Shown one piece after another: positions 45,074 to 55,311 of a stretch of DNA of 64,000 bases. Under the pieces are notes generated by a model that did not search any database, was not told the DNA's origin, and saw only the letters and a list, made by a program, of their open reading frames with translations. Made by a program: the position numbers and the translations under genes. The stretch covers positions 3,253,204-3,317,203 of the forward strand of contig CP019454.1 of NCBI GenBank assembly GCA_002951815.1, given 5' to 3'. Origin of the DNA: Sulfobacillus thermotolerans (lineage in GTDB: Bacteria; Bacillota; Sulfobacillia; Sulfobacillales; Sulfobacillaceae). Every line of letters begins with the position of its first letter. Positions within the stretch are counted from its first letter, which is position 1.

Positions 45074-46230
45074 GAACTCTCGGCCACGGTTCGCAAATTG
45101 ATCGCCGCATTGATGTCGCGGTCGTGGTGTGTGTGACATTCTGGGCACGTCCACTCCCGCATAGCGAGCGGCATTTTCGGCATTTTGTATCCACACGCGG
45201 AACACGTTTTGCTGCTCGGATACCAACGGCTCACGATGACCACCGTTTTCCCGCATTGGGCCGCTTTGTATGCGAGTTGCCGACGGAATTCCCCAAAGCC
45301 CATATCAGCAATCGCCCGGGCGAGAGGATGATTTTTGAGCATCCCGGCGACGTTCAGGTCCTCGATGGCCATGACATCGAAGCGCTGCACAAGATCGGTG
45401 GTCAGTTGGTGTAACGCATCCGCCCGGATATTCGCAATCCGCGCATGGAGTCGGGCCATGCGCCGCTGCGTCTTTCGCATATTCTGGGACAAGGGCATGG
45501 GCATCCCTTTCGGGGTGGGCTGGCCGGGCTGAAGCCCGGCGCGGACTTTGGCGACTTCCATCTGGCGACTGAATTGTTTCGATAACCGACGAAGCTGTGC
45601 CAAGGCGTCCGCATAGGCTTTCGGTCCCACGATCTTCTCTCCGGTCGAGAGCGTCGCCAACGCCGACACGCCCAAATCCACGCCGACTACCGCTTGGCTT
45701 TCGCGGCGGACACTGGGGGGATCGGGAAGTTCGACGGTGACGCTCAAAAACCAGCGATCAGCGGTCCGCGACACGGTGCCTTCTACCACTGTGCCGATAA
45801 ATCGCAACGGTTCGTGCATGCGCACCCAGCCTAATTTGGGAATATGCACTTTTTGCCCTTTGACCGTGAATGGGTCGTTGGTGAGCGTAAAGCTGTCGTG
45901 TCGGCCCTTTTTCTTAAACGTGGGATACTCGGCGATCCCCGCAAAGAAATTCTTGAACGCTTGACCCAAGTGCATAATCGCCATCTGGGGGGCGTTCTTG
46001 GTAACCTCCAGCATCCAGGGGAAGGCGTCGCGCTTGAGTGCATTGAGTTGACGCCGCAGAGCGGCTTCGGTCGGCTTGGGCAACGTAGGATCGGCTTTCC
46101 ATGCGTCGAACTGTTGTTGCCACTGATCCAAGGCCCAATTGTACGCGAAACGGGCCGTCCCGGCGGCCTTGCGGAAATACGTCTCTTGAACGTTATTCGG
46201 GTCGAGCGCAATCTTATGGGCCAGAATCAT
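45043..46230 (-). CDS. tnpB: TnpB, RNA-guided nuclease of IS607 element
   Basis: 395 residues, full length. RuvC-I Asp185 (VVGVDLGVSAL), RuvC-II Glu290 (VMAIEDLNVAGM) and RuvC-III Asp372 (HHDRDINAAINL) are present, as are zinc-finger cysteines 343, 346, 362 and 365. It starts within the tnpA stop (ATGA). TnpB is the ancestor-type of Cas12 nucleases and uses an RNA made from the element's own end to cut DNA. With every catalytic residue present it should be active, unlike the copy at 12974-14161. Confidence 0.95.
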   Translation of the reverse strand: MILAHKIALDPNNVQETYFRKAAGTARFAYNWALDQWQQQFDAWKADPTLPKPTEAALRRQLNALKRDAFPWMLEVTKNAPQMAIMHLGQAFKNFFAGIAEYPTFKKKGRHDSFTLTNDPFTVKGQKVHIPKLGWVRMHEPLRFIGTVVEGTVSRTADRWFLSVTVELPDPPSVRRESQAVVGVDLGVSALATLSTGEKIVGPKAYADALAQLRRLSKQFSRQMEVAKVRAGLQPGQPTPKGMPMPLSQNMRKTQRRMARLHARIANIRADALHQLTTDLVQRFDVMAIEDLNVAGMLKNHPLARAIADMGFGEFRRQLAYKAAQCGKTVVIVSRWYPSSKTCSACGYKMPKMPLAMREWTCPECHTHHDRDINAAINLRTVAESSVRSSSPVSA

Positions 46231-46856
46231 GATGACGCCTCCTCCACGGCGTGTCTCACGCCGTCGAGCAATTTTTGGTTCTTGCGGGAGCGGCTGCCGT
46301 AGAGCCGAGCCGAAAACACGGTGATTATTTCGAGGACGTCTTGAGCCAGCTCTTCCTCAAAGGTCGTGTCCTCGCCTTGATTGAGAATCACCACCTCCAC
46401 CTGCTTGGCTTCGCAGATCGCAAAGACGAGCTCCGCCCCAAAGCGCACGAGACGGTCCTTATGGGTCACAACCAGCCGACCGACCCGGTCGGCGAGGATG
46501 TCATTTAAGAGGCGCTTGAGACCCTTTTTGTGATAATTCATCCCGGATCCGAGATCCGCCACGACCTCAAAGGTCCACCCTTGACGGGCACAATAGATCT
46601 CCAGCACGTGCTTTTGCCGCTCCAGATCGTCTTTCTGGTCGTGGCTCGATACGCGGGCATAGGCGACGGTTTTGCGACGCGGGCTGCGTCGGTGAAACTG
46701 GTCAGGTCGCAACCGGGCCAAGTCGTAACGCCGATACCCACCCGCTGTGCGTTCATCGGGCAACAACGTTCCTTCGTGGTCCCATCGACGTAACGTCGAT
46801 GGGGTCACACCTAAAAATTCCGCCGCTTCACGAATGCCGACAAGTTTTCTATGCAT
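46227..46856 (-). CDS. tnpA: IS607-family serine recombinase TnpA
   Basis: 209 residues from ATG 46856, with a MerR-like N-terminus and a serine recombinase domain (YARVSSHDQKDDLERQ). It differs from copy 1 by a few substitutions, for example WDHEG in place of WEHEG and RQKHV in place of WQKQV. The TATAAT box six bases upstream again predicts a leaderless transcript. All key motifs are intact. Confidence 0.93.
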   Translation of the reverse strand: MHRKLVGIREAAEFLGVTPSTLRRWDHEGTLLPDERTAGGYRRYDLARLRPDQFHRRSPRRKTVAYARVSSHDQKDDLERQKHVLEIYCARQGWTFEVVADLGSGMNYHKKGLKRLLNDILADRVGRLVVTHKDRLVRFGAELVFAICEAKQVEVVILNQGEDTTFEEELAQDVLEIITVFSARLYGSRSRKNQKLLDGVRHAVEEASS

Positions 46857-47137
46857 ACCTAAATTATACAATAATGGGTAACCATAGGTAAACTTTTAGC
46901 AAACTGTTAAAACCCTCGTTCAAGACATCTGTGAAGTCCCCTGGCGCAACTCACTGTGCCACAGCAATAGGACCGCCTCAGTCCCATTAGCGACCGGGGC
47001 TCCCGTTCGAATCCCTCTATCATAAGGGGGTGAATGACCAAGAGGCACCCATTTTGCTTGATACGTTTAGCCCCTCTGGCCTGATAGACGCTTCATGAAT
47101 CCGGGCCTAACAAAAACACCACGTCTAGGGCATGGAG

Positions 47138-47560
47138 TTAACGCAGGATGCGCTCTATTTGTTCGCGGACAGATGGAATAGCCGCTAAGCGGATTAAGAC
47201 ATCTTGCGCGTCCTCTAAAGACAGCAGCCGAATCAGGGACGTCAACGGTTGGCGTTGCAAGACCTGATCAGGAAAATCCCGAGCAATCACCACAACGGCC
47301 ACCACATGGGCACACCACACACCTGGGGCCGAACAGGAACACGCTACCGTCTCCGGCACCCAAGCGTCATGATGAGGCGCCAAGGTCACGTGCACCTGGT
47401 ACGGTTCCCGCCCTAGACCTTCCACTTCCCCCATTAAATGGCCACGCCGCACCGTGACATTAAACACCCGACTCTCCTTCGCATAGGTGAGTCCTTTGGC
47501 GAAAACCTCGCTTCTTGCAATTTGTCCTATCCGCTCATTGCTAATATCAATCCGGTCCAT
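47138..47560 (-). CDS. SWIM zinc-finger protein
   Basis: 140 residues. The SWIM motif C-x-C-x6-C-x-H is seen at ACSCSAPGVWCAH (about residues 73-85). The preceding part (ARSEVFAKGLTYAKESRVFNVTVRRGHLMGEVEGL) is the usual segment that leads into SWIM domains. The protein is short: most SWIM proteins are larger, often with Snf2 helicase partners, so this is a minimal version or one component. Likely binds nucleic acid or protein. The ribosome binding site is TAAGGTAGG. It stands alone. Confidence 0.75.
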   Translation of the reverse strand: MDRIDISNERIGQIARSEVFAKGLTYAKESRVFNVTVRRGHLMGEVEGLGREPYQVHVTLAPHHDAWVPETVACSCSAPGVWCAHVVAVVVIARDFPDQVLQRQPLTSLIRLLSLEDAQDVLIRLAAIPSVREQIERILR

Positions 47561-47813
47561 AATATTTTCTACCTACCTTATTTTTGCGTAAGCTCTTGGA
47601 GCTCACAACAATCGTTAATGGGTTGTGATACCATCTCAAAGTTTTTAAACAGACCACAAAATGGTTGACACCGCGTCCAAACGTTTTCGCTGACTTAGTG
47701 TATCATGATCTCAATCTTTTGGAATACCAACGCGCTTACACGTTATTGAGGCCAACCAAATCTCAGCACCACGCCTAAAATCGGCGGAATTTTCGTAAGG
47801 CATCTTCCCGTCT

Positions 47814-49865
47814 TTATCCAAACATTGACGGCGACTGGCCTGATTGTTGCTGATAACGCGGACGTCTTGTTGTCCCATGCCAGCGGTGCTGCAATCCTTG
47901 AAATACCGAGGTAATTTTGGGATCTGACTGGAGGGAAAAACCCGTAGTTTGCGCGTAAGTCAGCCGAAAGACCGCCTGATACGCCAGATCGTCCAGGGCC
48001 TCCCAGCGCACATGCAAGAGTACTGAGTCTCCTTGATTATCGGCCCGCTGCACAATGTGCCCGGTCACATCCACACCATTTAAAAAGATTTGAAATGAGT
48101 CGTTCACGCTCCACGAACTATCCCCAGACACGGTCACCGCACATCCTCCTTCACTCAAATCCACGACTCGTACCGGTATCACACGATGGCGATACACACC
48201 GTAGGTCGCGTAGTTCACACGAAATCGTTCGGTTCGGCGCCAACGTGGCCAATCAACACTGACGGCCATGCCGGTGATAATGGCAGCGGCATTGTAAAAC
48301 GCCCAAAAAGCTGCTAGTAGCAGAAACCCGATGTGTCCTCTCGCCATCTCGATTTGATGCCAACGGCGGGTGACGCCGAGCACGGTCATCGCCAAAATGG
48401 TCACAAACACACCCATTGACCGCCATGCGACCTGAGGCCGGTCCGATGTTAGGTTTTTCTCGGTGACCCGGAAGGTTTGGGCTTTGCATCCCATCGTTTC
48501 ACAAAATGCGGCGGCCGCTATCACCGGAGCCTGCACCACCTCATACACATGGCTCCACCATAGTGTGCGAGACCCCCGTGTAATGCGCCGAAAGGTCATC
48601 CATTGACTCACAAAGGCGGGAAGCCATAGGCCGACAATCCACAAAGTGGGCGCCACCAAACTCCGCACGTCGAAATCTAGGTACAGCAAAGGAGCCAAGA
48701 GGTAAATCATTTTTTGGAGCCCAAAATACCAATACAGCGTGCCTGAGAGATAAATCATCCGCTGCATCAGGCTGAGTCCTGGCAACGTTAACGGATTCCA
48801 CAGTTTGAACACTTGAATATTCCCGCGGCACCACCGGGCGCGTTGATGCAGAAATTCTTGATACGACTCAGCAGCTAAGCCTTGTGCCACAACTTGGGGA
48901 ACAAAACATCCTCGCCATCCCTGACTCTCGAGTAACAAACTCGTCGCCGCATCTTCGGTAATCGTCCCGGTTGGAAAGCCGCCGATCGCTTCGAGGGCTT
49001 GGCGCCTAAAGGCGGCATTACTGCCTACAAAAAGCAAGGCATTGACCTGGGCCCGTGCAGCCTGCAAGGAGCGCATGAAAAAGTCCTGCTCATTAGGTAG
49101 CGCCTCATATAATCCTAAATTATGCTGAAACGGGTCATGATTAAAGAAGGCTTGCGGCGCTTGAGAAAAGGCACACTTAGAATTTTGTAGCAAGGGTTGT
49201 ACCAAGCGTTTGACCGCGTCAGGCTTGGGCACCATATCGGCATCGAAAATCACAATGCACTCACTCGTCGTCTGCGCCAAGGCCGCGTTTAAATTGCCGG
49301 CCTTGGCATCGGTGCGGGTCGGCCGTGATAAGTAGTGGACCCCCAAAACACCCGCTAAGTGCTCAACAGCAGGACGCGCTCCGTCATCACAGACATAGAT
49401 GTGCAAGCGGTCGCGCGGATAGTCTTGGAGGACACATCCCGTAAGGGTTCGTCGCAAAATCGAAAGATCTTCGTTATACGTTGGCACCAAGATATCTACC
49501 GTAGGCCAGAAAAAGGCCGGGGGCTCCGGATCCGGACGCCAGGACCGCGGTAATCGCCACGATTGGAGATAAAAAATCGCCAATTGAAAGAGCCCAAGCA
49601 GTTCTGCCCCCCATAGTAGCACGGAGGCTACCCCGTCCCATAACGTGGCCCCATCCAGCGTCGTCATCCGGAACAGAAAATAGGCGGTGCTCGTCACGAC
49701 AGCCGCGACAATCCCAAACCGCCGCCCAAGGTCCTCGTCACCGCGAGTAAAAACACCGCCTATCAGAAGCACGAGTACCCATAAACCCAGCCACCATAAA
49801 GGCCATAAGAAGTCGATATTATGATAATTCATATCCTTTATAGAGGATAACAATTTCCTATTCAA
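47814..49865 (-). CDS. Cellulose-synthase-like glycosyltransferase with PilZ domain (BcsA-like)
   Basis: 683 residues. N-terminal helices, then a GT2 domain with LVPTYNE, CDDGARP, FDADMVP (DxD), TEDAATS (TED) and QRARWCRG (the QxxRW motif). All are diagnostic of processive BcsA-type synthases. Four to five helices follow, and a C-terminal PilZ domain has RHRVIPVRVVDLSEGGC, a variant of the RxxxR...D/NxSxxG c-di-GMP site. It would make and export cellulose or a related polymer, activated by c-di-GMP. The first codon is a TTG at 49865; ATG 49832 is an alternative. No BcsB-like partner is nearby. Confidence 0.88.
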   Translation of the reverse strand: MNRKLLSSIKDMNYHNIDFLWPLWWLGLWVLVLLIGGVFTRGDEDLGRRFGIVAAVVTSTAYFLFRMTTLDGATLWDGVASVLLWGAELLGLFQLAIFYLQSWRLPRSWRPDPEPPAFFWPTVDILVPTYNEDLSILRRTLTGCVLQDYPRDRLHIYVCDDGARPAVEHLAGVLGVHYLSRPTRTDAKAGNLNAALAQTTSECIVIFDADMVPKPDAVKRLVQPLLQNSKCAFSQAPQAFFNHDPFQHNLGLYEALPNEQDFFMRSLQAARAQVNALLFVGSNAAFRRQALEAIGGFPTGTITEDAATSLLLESQGWRGCFVPQVVAQGLAAESYQEFLHQRARWCRGNIQVFKLWNPLTLPGLSLMQRMIYLSGTLYWYFGLQKMIYLLAPLLYLDFDVRSLVAPTLWIVGLWLPAFVSQWMTFRRITRGSRTLWWSHVYEVVQAPVIAAAAFCETMGCKAQTFRVTEKNLTSDRPQVAWRSMGVFVTILAMTVLGVTRRWHQIEMARGHIGFLLLAAFWAFYNAAAIITGMAVSVDWPRWRRTERFRVNYATYGVYRHRVIPVRVVDLSEGGCAVTVSGDSSWSVNDSFQIFLNGVDVTGHIVQRADNQGDSVLLHVRWEALDDLAYQAVFRLTYAQTTGFSLQSDPKITSVFQGLQHRWHGTTRRPRYQQQSGQSPSMFG

Positions 49866-50146
49866 TGCTCTATGGTTCTTGCGATTTATTTTTCATGAAG
49901 TTATATTGCCCAGCACAAATCCACAATGTCTGCGGTAATGGTCAAAATTAGAGCAAATCGACAAAAGTCGGCTCTCCCAACTATTGTCATGGAACCGAAT
50001 CCGGTACGCGGGGCAGGACTTTTCCCAAATCGATGGCTCCTCGTTGTGCAACCCTTAGGAAATTCTTAAGAAGGACTTATCGTCCCTATGATACAATCAC
50101 TCATAAGTCTAATGAACATGCCCAAGGCATGCATACGGAGGTTTCG

Positions 50147-51466
50147 ATGTCCCACCATGTGAATCAACCCAAGCCCACGCGTGCGGCTAAAGCCTCGAAT
50201 AAACGCGCCAAATGGCGTGTGCGGCCCGGACGCAGACGACGCCTTATGGCCTTGCTTCTCGTTATCATCGCGGTCTTAGCCGGTGCCTTGTGGTGGCTGT
50301 TTGATCCCTCCCGAGCCCTTAATACAGCACGCGTGAGCGCCTTGAACAAAGGCTATGCCTTAGGCCAACAACGCGTGACGATTTTGATGCTCGGCAATGC
50401 ACTTAGCATTATTAATGGAAAAGATGTGACCAATCCGCATGTGCGTGACCGCACCGATGCCATGATGCTTGTCAGTGTCGACACCAAAACCGGCCAGGTC
50501 AATGTTTTGTCCGTGCCCCGTGATTCGTTGGTCAACATTCCCCATGTTGGCGAAACCAAGCTCAATGAGGCCAACTATTTCGGAGGACCCAAGCTAGCCG
50601 TCGCTGAAGTCGAAAAAATGCTCCATATTCCCGTGGATTTTTATATGGAAACGACGATGTGGAATTTTGCTGACATCATTAATCAAATTGGCGGATTAAC
50701 CCTAGATGTCCCATATCCCATGCATTATGGAGGTACCGGGAATTATCTCGACATCAACCTAAATCCCGGAGTCCAACACTTAGACGGCCAACAAGTGTTA
50801 GAGTTCGCACGTTTTCGTAGCGAGCCGATGGGCAGTATCGGGCGGTCATTTCAGCAACAAGAAGTCATTCGTGCCGTTATGCACAAACTGCTGCAACCGA
50901 GCAATCTTCCCAAATTGCCACAGATTGCGCTCGAGCTGCGCAAAGACATTGTCTATACCAATCTCCAAGATAATCAACTCTTAGCCCTGGCCTTGGTCGC
51001 TCGCCATGTTTCTTTGTCCCACGTTCAATTTGCTACCATCCCTGGCACGCCGACTGTGCGGATGGATCCCTATATGCACGTCAAGCTCGATTACTGGGTG
51101 GATAATACCAAATGGGAACGGTTATTGGCTGATCAACTCATCATGGGCCAACCTTGGACCGCCGCACAGAAGAAGAGTATCGGTTTTGAAATCCGTAGTG
51201 GCACCCAGTCTTTGGCGCCAGCCGAACAATTGGCCACTTGGCTGAAGCACCAAGGTTATACCGTCACGAACGTCATTTGGGCCAACTCTCATAACCACAC
51301 GCAAAATACGATCGTCAATTTCACGGGAGACGACCCCTTTGCGAAATCCATCGCCAGCGTGTTAGGCCCTCAAGGCACCACCACGTTATCCGACAGTCCT
51401 TATCACGACGTGCCCCATGTCGATATGATTATTACGTTGGGATCTGACTTTAAACCCTCATTCTAA
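50147..51466 (+). CDS. LytR-CpsA-Psr (LCP) family cell-wall ligase
   Basis: 439 residues from ATG 50147, with GGAGG six bases upstream. A basic N-terminus precedes one membrane helix (LMALLLVIIAVLAGALWWLF). The LCP domain has VTILMLGNAL, RDRTDAMMLVSVDTKTGQVNVLSVPRDSLV, ETKLNEANYFGGP and LEFARFRSEP, with the conserved Arg and Asp residues of the phosphate site. A LytR_C-like C-terminal domain follows (GFEIRSGTQSLAPAEQLATWLKHQGY). It would attach teichoic-acid-like polymers or capsule to peptidoglycan outside the membrane. Confidence 0.92.
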   Translation: MSHHVNQPKPTRAAKASNKRAKWRVRPGRRRRLMALLLVIIAVLAGALWWLFDPSRALNTARVSALNKGYALGQQRVTILMLGNALSIINGKDVTNPHVRDRTDAMMLVSVDTKTGQVNVLSVPRDSLVNIPHVGETKLNEANYFGGPKLAVAEVEKMLHIPVDFYMETTMWNFADIINQIGGLTLDVPYPMHYGGTGNYLDINLNPGVQHLDGQQVLEFARFRSEPMGSIGRSFQQQEVIRAVMHKLLQPSNLPKLPQIALELRKDIVYTNLQDNQLLALALVARHVSLSHVQFATIPGTPTVRMDPYMHVKLDYWVDNTKWERLLADQLIMGQPWTAAQKKSIGFEIRSGTQSLAPAEQLATWLKHQGYTVTNVIWANSHNHTQNTIVNFTGDDPFAKSIASVLGPQGTTTLSDSPYHDVPHVDMIITLGSDFKPSF

Positions 51467-51477
51467 CGGCTATCCTC

Positions 51478-51520
51478 ATGACGGAAGAAGCTCCCATATG
51501 CTGGGAGCTTCTTCCGTCAT
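51478..51520 (+). terminator. Strong intrinsic terminator-like hairpin
   Basis: Perfect 19-bp stem (51478-51496 and 51502-51520; arm begins ATGACGGAAGAAGCTCCCA) with a 5-nt loop, 12 bp after the LCP stop codon. Confidence 0.8.
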
Positions 51521-51902
51521 CTGGGAAAACGACCAACAAAAAACCCTGCCGGGTGCGGCGCTTTTGGGCAAAAGAGCCAAAGTTCTGTCATTGCTTAGTT
51601 CTCTTGGGGGTCGTTTATAATAAGAGTAACAGCATGTTTGGATAGTCTTTTGCCTTGCACTATCCCAAATCAGAACTTCTACACCCTCGACTTCTTGTCA
51701 TACATCATGGCACAGCATTAACACCGTCGTTGCCGTTCAGACACAGGAAATGTTTTGTAGTCTTCACACAAAAAGGAGAATGCCCTTGAAGCTGAAAGCC
51801 GGGCGTACGGTGTCTACTCGCCTCTTTCTGTCTCTATTTTGCAGACCCACAAAAGACACAACCCGTATCGGCCATTCTCGTCAATGAGGAAAGAGGTGCG
51901 TC
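51521..51902 (+). other. Leader region of the acyl-CoA synthetase gene
   Basis: It includes a possible 33-codon frame, TTG 51786 to TGA near 51887, behind AAAAGGAG (51772-51779). It is short and of unknown reality; it could be a leader peptide. The synthetase's own ribosome binding site is GAAAGAGG. Confidence 0.35.
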
Positions 51903-53456
51903 ATGGACCAATTCACCATCCCTCAAGTGCTTCGTGAAGCGAGCGACAAATATCCGGCTCAAGGCGTTTGGGCGGACAATCAATTCACGCCTTATCCGGA
52001 CCTTTTAGAACGCGTGATACAATTGGCAGGGGCCTTAGACCAAATCGGCATCCGCCCTGGCCACGTTGTCGGCGTGTTAGACGTCAATTCCTTGCGTCAT
52101 CTTGAGTTGCACTATGCCCTGGCCATGCTTAAAGCCGTGATTCATCCTCTCAATTTCCGCCTCTCATTAAACGACTTAGAATACACTGTACGACTGGCTC
52201 ATGATGAATGGCTGATTGTGGGACCAGATTTTATGTCCTTGGGCCATTCTTTGCGGCACATGGTGCCCCATCCTCTGATAAAGCCCGAAGACATTGAAGC
52301 GCATCGGCACGCTGACAACAAGCCCCTCATGACCCCTATCCATGAAAATGACCCCTATTCCCTGTGTTTTACTACCGGAACGACGGGACGTCCCAAAGCG
52401 ACTCTTTACCGCCACCGCGATGTCCTACTATCATCGTGGCAAATGGTGCATCATTTAGCGCTCCATGACACCCCTGCACGTCTTGGAATGAATGAGGTCA
52501 TCTTACCGCTGATTCCATTCTTTCACATGCATGGATGGGGCATCCCCTTCATTGCTCCTTATGTTGGCGCCTCTGTGGTTCTCGCAGGGAAAATATCCCC
52601 CCAAGAGCAAGCCGCTCTCATCTATCGTCACGGTGTCACCTGGAGCAACATGGTTCCGACCCAGCTGCAAGCCTTGCTCAACGTGTTGACAGAGCCCCTG
52701 ACGGAACCGCTGAAAGTGCTGACAGGGGGGATGCCCATCACAGCCGGCCTCGTGCGTCGTGCGAACGAACGTCACGTCGCCCTATCCGTCGTCTATGGCG
52801 GCGCCGATCAATTGGCAGCCGCCATCTCGGCCGTACCTCCCCATACGGCATTGTCCTCCGTAGAGCAGGCCACAGTGCTCGCCACCCGACTTTTGCCCCT
52901 CCCGATGGTCGAGATCCGTGTATGTGATGAAGCTGGCCACGATGTGCCTCATGACGGGAAAAGCACGGGAGAACTGTGGGTAAAAAGCCCCTGGCTGCCC
53001 TCTGGGTATTGGCATAATCAGGCGGCAACGCTCTCACATTACCGCGAGGGCTACTTTGTTTCTGGAGATTTAGGGACCCCTTTCCCTGATGGCACAATTG
53101 CCGTCATCGACCGCCTCACCGAGGCGGTTAAATGGGAGAACCAATGGATCCCAACTCACTACTTGGAAACCATTATTTCGGAAATCGAAGGCATTGACCA
53201 AGTCGCCGTCTTACCCGTCATGAGCCCGCAGTGGGGCGACAAGCCCGTAGCCGTTGTACAAACGCGGCAGGCCATAGACCCCGAGATAGTCACCGCGTAT
53301 TTGCACGATCAAGCCCTGGCTGGACGCATTGCGCCGATATGGGTTCCCGAACGAATTTTCTATATTACCACCATGCCCCTAACCAGCGCCGGTAAGATTA
53401 ACAAAGCCGATTTACTGGCCAAGCTTGACCAATTGCCCGAATATCCCGCGGTCTAA
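51903..53456 (+). CDS. AMP-dependent acyl-CoA synthetase/ligase
   Basis: 517 residues, the usual size. The phosphate-binding loop (FTTGTTGRPKA) is clear, as are PFFHMHGWGIPF, GDLGTPFPDGTIAVIDR and the C-terminal TSAGKINK with the catalytic Lys. It would activate a carboxylic acid with ATP and CoA. Two things are odd. The usual YGMTE motif reads YGGADQ, and the DRxKDxIKxGGEN hinge reads DRLTEAVKWENQW. Either the substrate or reaction differs, or the enzyme is degenerate. It lies between two unrelated genes. Confidence 0.85.
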   Translation: MDQFTIPQVLREASDKYPAQGVWADNQFTPYPDLLERVIQLAGALDQIGIRPGHVVGVLDVNSLRHLELHYALAMLKAVIHPLNFRLSLNDLEYTVRLAHDEWLIVGPDFMSLGHSLRHMVPHPLIKPEDIEAHRHADNKPLMTPIHENDPYSLCFTTGTTGRPKATLYRHRDVLLSSWQMVHHLALHDTPARLGMNEVILPLIPFFHMHGWGIPFIAPYVGASVVLAGKISPQEQAALIYRHGVTWSNMVPTQLQALLNVLTEPLTEPLKVLTGGMPITAGLVRRANERHVALSVVYGGADQLAAAISAVPPHTALSSVEQATVLATRLLPLPMVEIRVCDEAGHDVPHDGKSTGELWVKSPWLPSGYWHNQAATLSHYREGYFVSGDLGTPFPDGTIAVIDRLTEAVKWENQWIPTHYLETIISEIEGIDQVAVLPVMSPQWGDKPVAVVQTRQAIDPEIVTAYLHDQALAGRIAPIWVPERIFYITTMPLTSAGKINKADLLAKLDQLPEYPAV

Positions 53457-53462
53457 TCAATA

Positions 53463-53490
53463 GGGGAGGATCCGTAAACGGAGCCTCCCC
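53463..53490 (+). terminator. Terminator of the acyl-CoA synthetase gene
   Basis: GGGGAGGATCCG / CGGAGCCTCCCC with one A-G mismatch and a TAAA loop, six bases after the stop codon. Confidence 0.7.
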
Positions 53491-53674
53491 AAGGCCCACA
53501 CGTCTTCAACGCGCAAAGCGAGTCGGCTTTCCCTGCTATCAGGCGCCATGCCAGGTCCCGATCAAAGTTTAGGCTATTCCTTCCCCTTTTGTTGGACGGC
53601 CAGAGGCCCGTGACTTTTTCGCGGTCATTTGCGTTATGTTGATTAATAAACCACCGTACAGGGGGGCCAGCACC

Positions 53675-55124
53675 TTGCCATACAAAACATCCTGGGGTCT
53701 ATTCCCCGCGCTACCGATCCTACTCACGTTAAGCGGTTGTGGACTGCAGCACACCGCAGCGCCCTATCATCCCCCCCATTCTAGCGCTTCTACAATACCA
53801 GCCAGCACAGGGATAACGCCATCTTCCCAAAGCACAGCGTCTGCCTCGCCGGCAGTGACCCCTTCGCCTACAACAACCATCACCGTGCAGAACGCGTCCC
53901 CGACCCAAATTGAATCGTGGGCCAAGCAGCATATCCTCTATATCCTAGGTCCCAGCAACGCCTATGATGTGAATCCGGGTGGCACCATTTTTCTTTTGCC
54001 AAAAGCCTTCCATATTCCCACCACGCTCCATCATTGGCCCTCTCCCCGGTTCCAAGCCGTGGCGGTCCTCACGAATCCGGGAATCCAATTAGGCACGGGG
54101 ACCGGCACCTTATGGAATCAAATGACCTCGAGCATCTATTGGCTCAAGCCGGCTTCATCTTCTGTCCTTCCCCGCACTATCAATGCCAGCACAGATCCCT
54201 CGTCAGTCTTCACAGTGCCCGCCGGCCAGTTATTTGCGGTACCGTGGCCAAGTTCCGCTTACCCCGAACGCGTGTTGTTTCTAAAACCCCGGCACTTCAA
54301 GGTGCCCACAGAAGTCAACCACTGGCCATCTCATAATTTCCGTGTCGTGGCCGTCTATCCCGAAAAAGATCTCCCCGGCATGAGCCCATGGCTAACCTGG
54401 CCCGCGTCATTCCAGAAGCCCTCGGAGTCAACGCCCGTGCCACCCATGTTCCCCTTCCCGCTTTACCCGCAGTTTTTCCCAGTTATGCGACCGTCCGCAA
54501 TACCATTGGCCAACGTCTTGCGCTGACCGCCGATGTCCCGGTTTACCTGCCTCGCCATCTTGCCACCGGCTTTTATCATGGCGACTTCGACGTGCTGTAT
54601 TCCGAAAAAAACCAGGGCTATTCGGTAACAATTGGCGCAGGACCGGCACTACCCGCTAATTCACCCAAATTGAGATAGGGAATGCCGAGCTTTTGGGAAC
54701 CATCACCGCCATGCCCTGGTACCTACCCTTTCACGCCCGCCAAGACGATATGCCGCTTTATCCGGCGCCTCCCAAGACCCAAGGCGTGAGCCTGACTCTC
54801 GCACCCGGCATCACCGGGATTCAGTATCCGGGAACAGAACTAGTATCCACGCTGATTACATGGCATGAAGATGGATGGACCATGAATTTTCTAGGCACCG
54901 GCGTATCTTCAGGCATCATCACCGGATCCGCTAAGTCCATCGCCAAGTCGTTAGTCGGAGCCAAGTTGCCGGGTACACACGGACGCGCGACCTTTAGCAT
55001 CGGGTCCGATGCGCCAAGCGAAGCCAGTTACGACCTTCACGGCACGCGGTATTTTGTCTATGCCAATGGGTTTAAGGCCGTGACCCTTGCACAGCAAATG
55101 ACGGCGGTCAAACCGTCATCGTGA
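53675..55124 (+). pseudogene. Lipoprotein gene broken by two frameshifts
   Basis: The signal MPYKTSWGLFPALPILLTLS and lipobox LSGC follow TTG 53675, behind GGGGGG. A Ser/Thr/Pro-rich linker comes next, then paired domains with the repeated motif LPKAFHIPTTLHHWPS and LKPRHFKVPTEVNHWPS. The frame then runs into Pro-rich sequence and stops at 54526. A second frame (54388-54678) carries TADVPVYLPRHLATGFY and YSVTIGAG. A third, from about 54655 to 55124, has TQIEIGNAELLGTITAMPWY. Joined, they make one plausible lipoprotein of about 480 residues. Two shifts (near 54440-54470 and 54650) mean it is a pseudogene or the assembly has errors. Confidence 0.7.
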
Positions 55125-55311
55125 TCTTCTGGTTCCCCCTGACCGCCTCCTCTCGCGTCAAAAGACCAGGTCCAGGCACCGTATCCTCAACCTGGTCCAC
55201 TGACCCTCATGAAAACAACAGCACTTTCCGAGCATTGACCAAGCCGGTCGGGAAACATTCCGTTCTGCCTAGGGACTATTTTGGGCAAAGGCAGCGTCCT
55301 AAGGCCGCATG

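Larger units (their letters stand above)
44893..46912 (-). mobile_element. IS607-family element, copy 2 (intact)
   Basis: 2020 bp, the same length as copy 1. It carries complete tnpA and tnpB. CC dinucleotides flank both ends. It lies 12 bp after the STAND gene stop codon and does not interrupt a visible gene. As both genes are open, this copy is the likelier source of movement. Confidence 0.92.
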
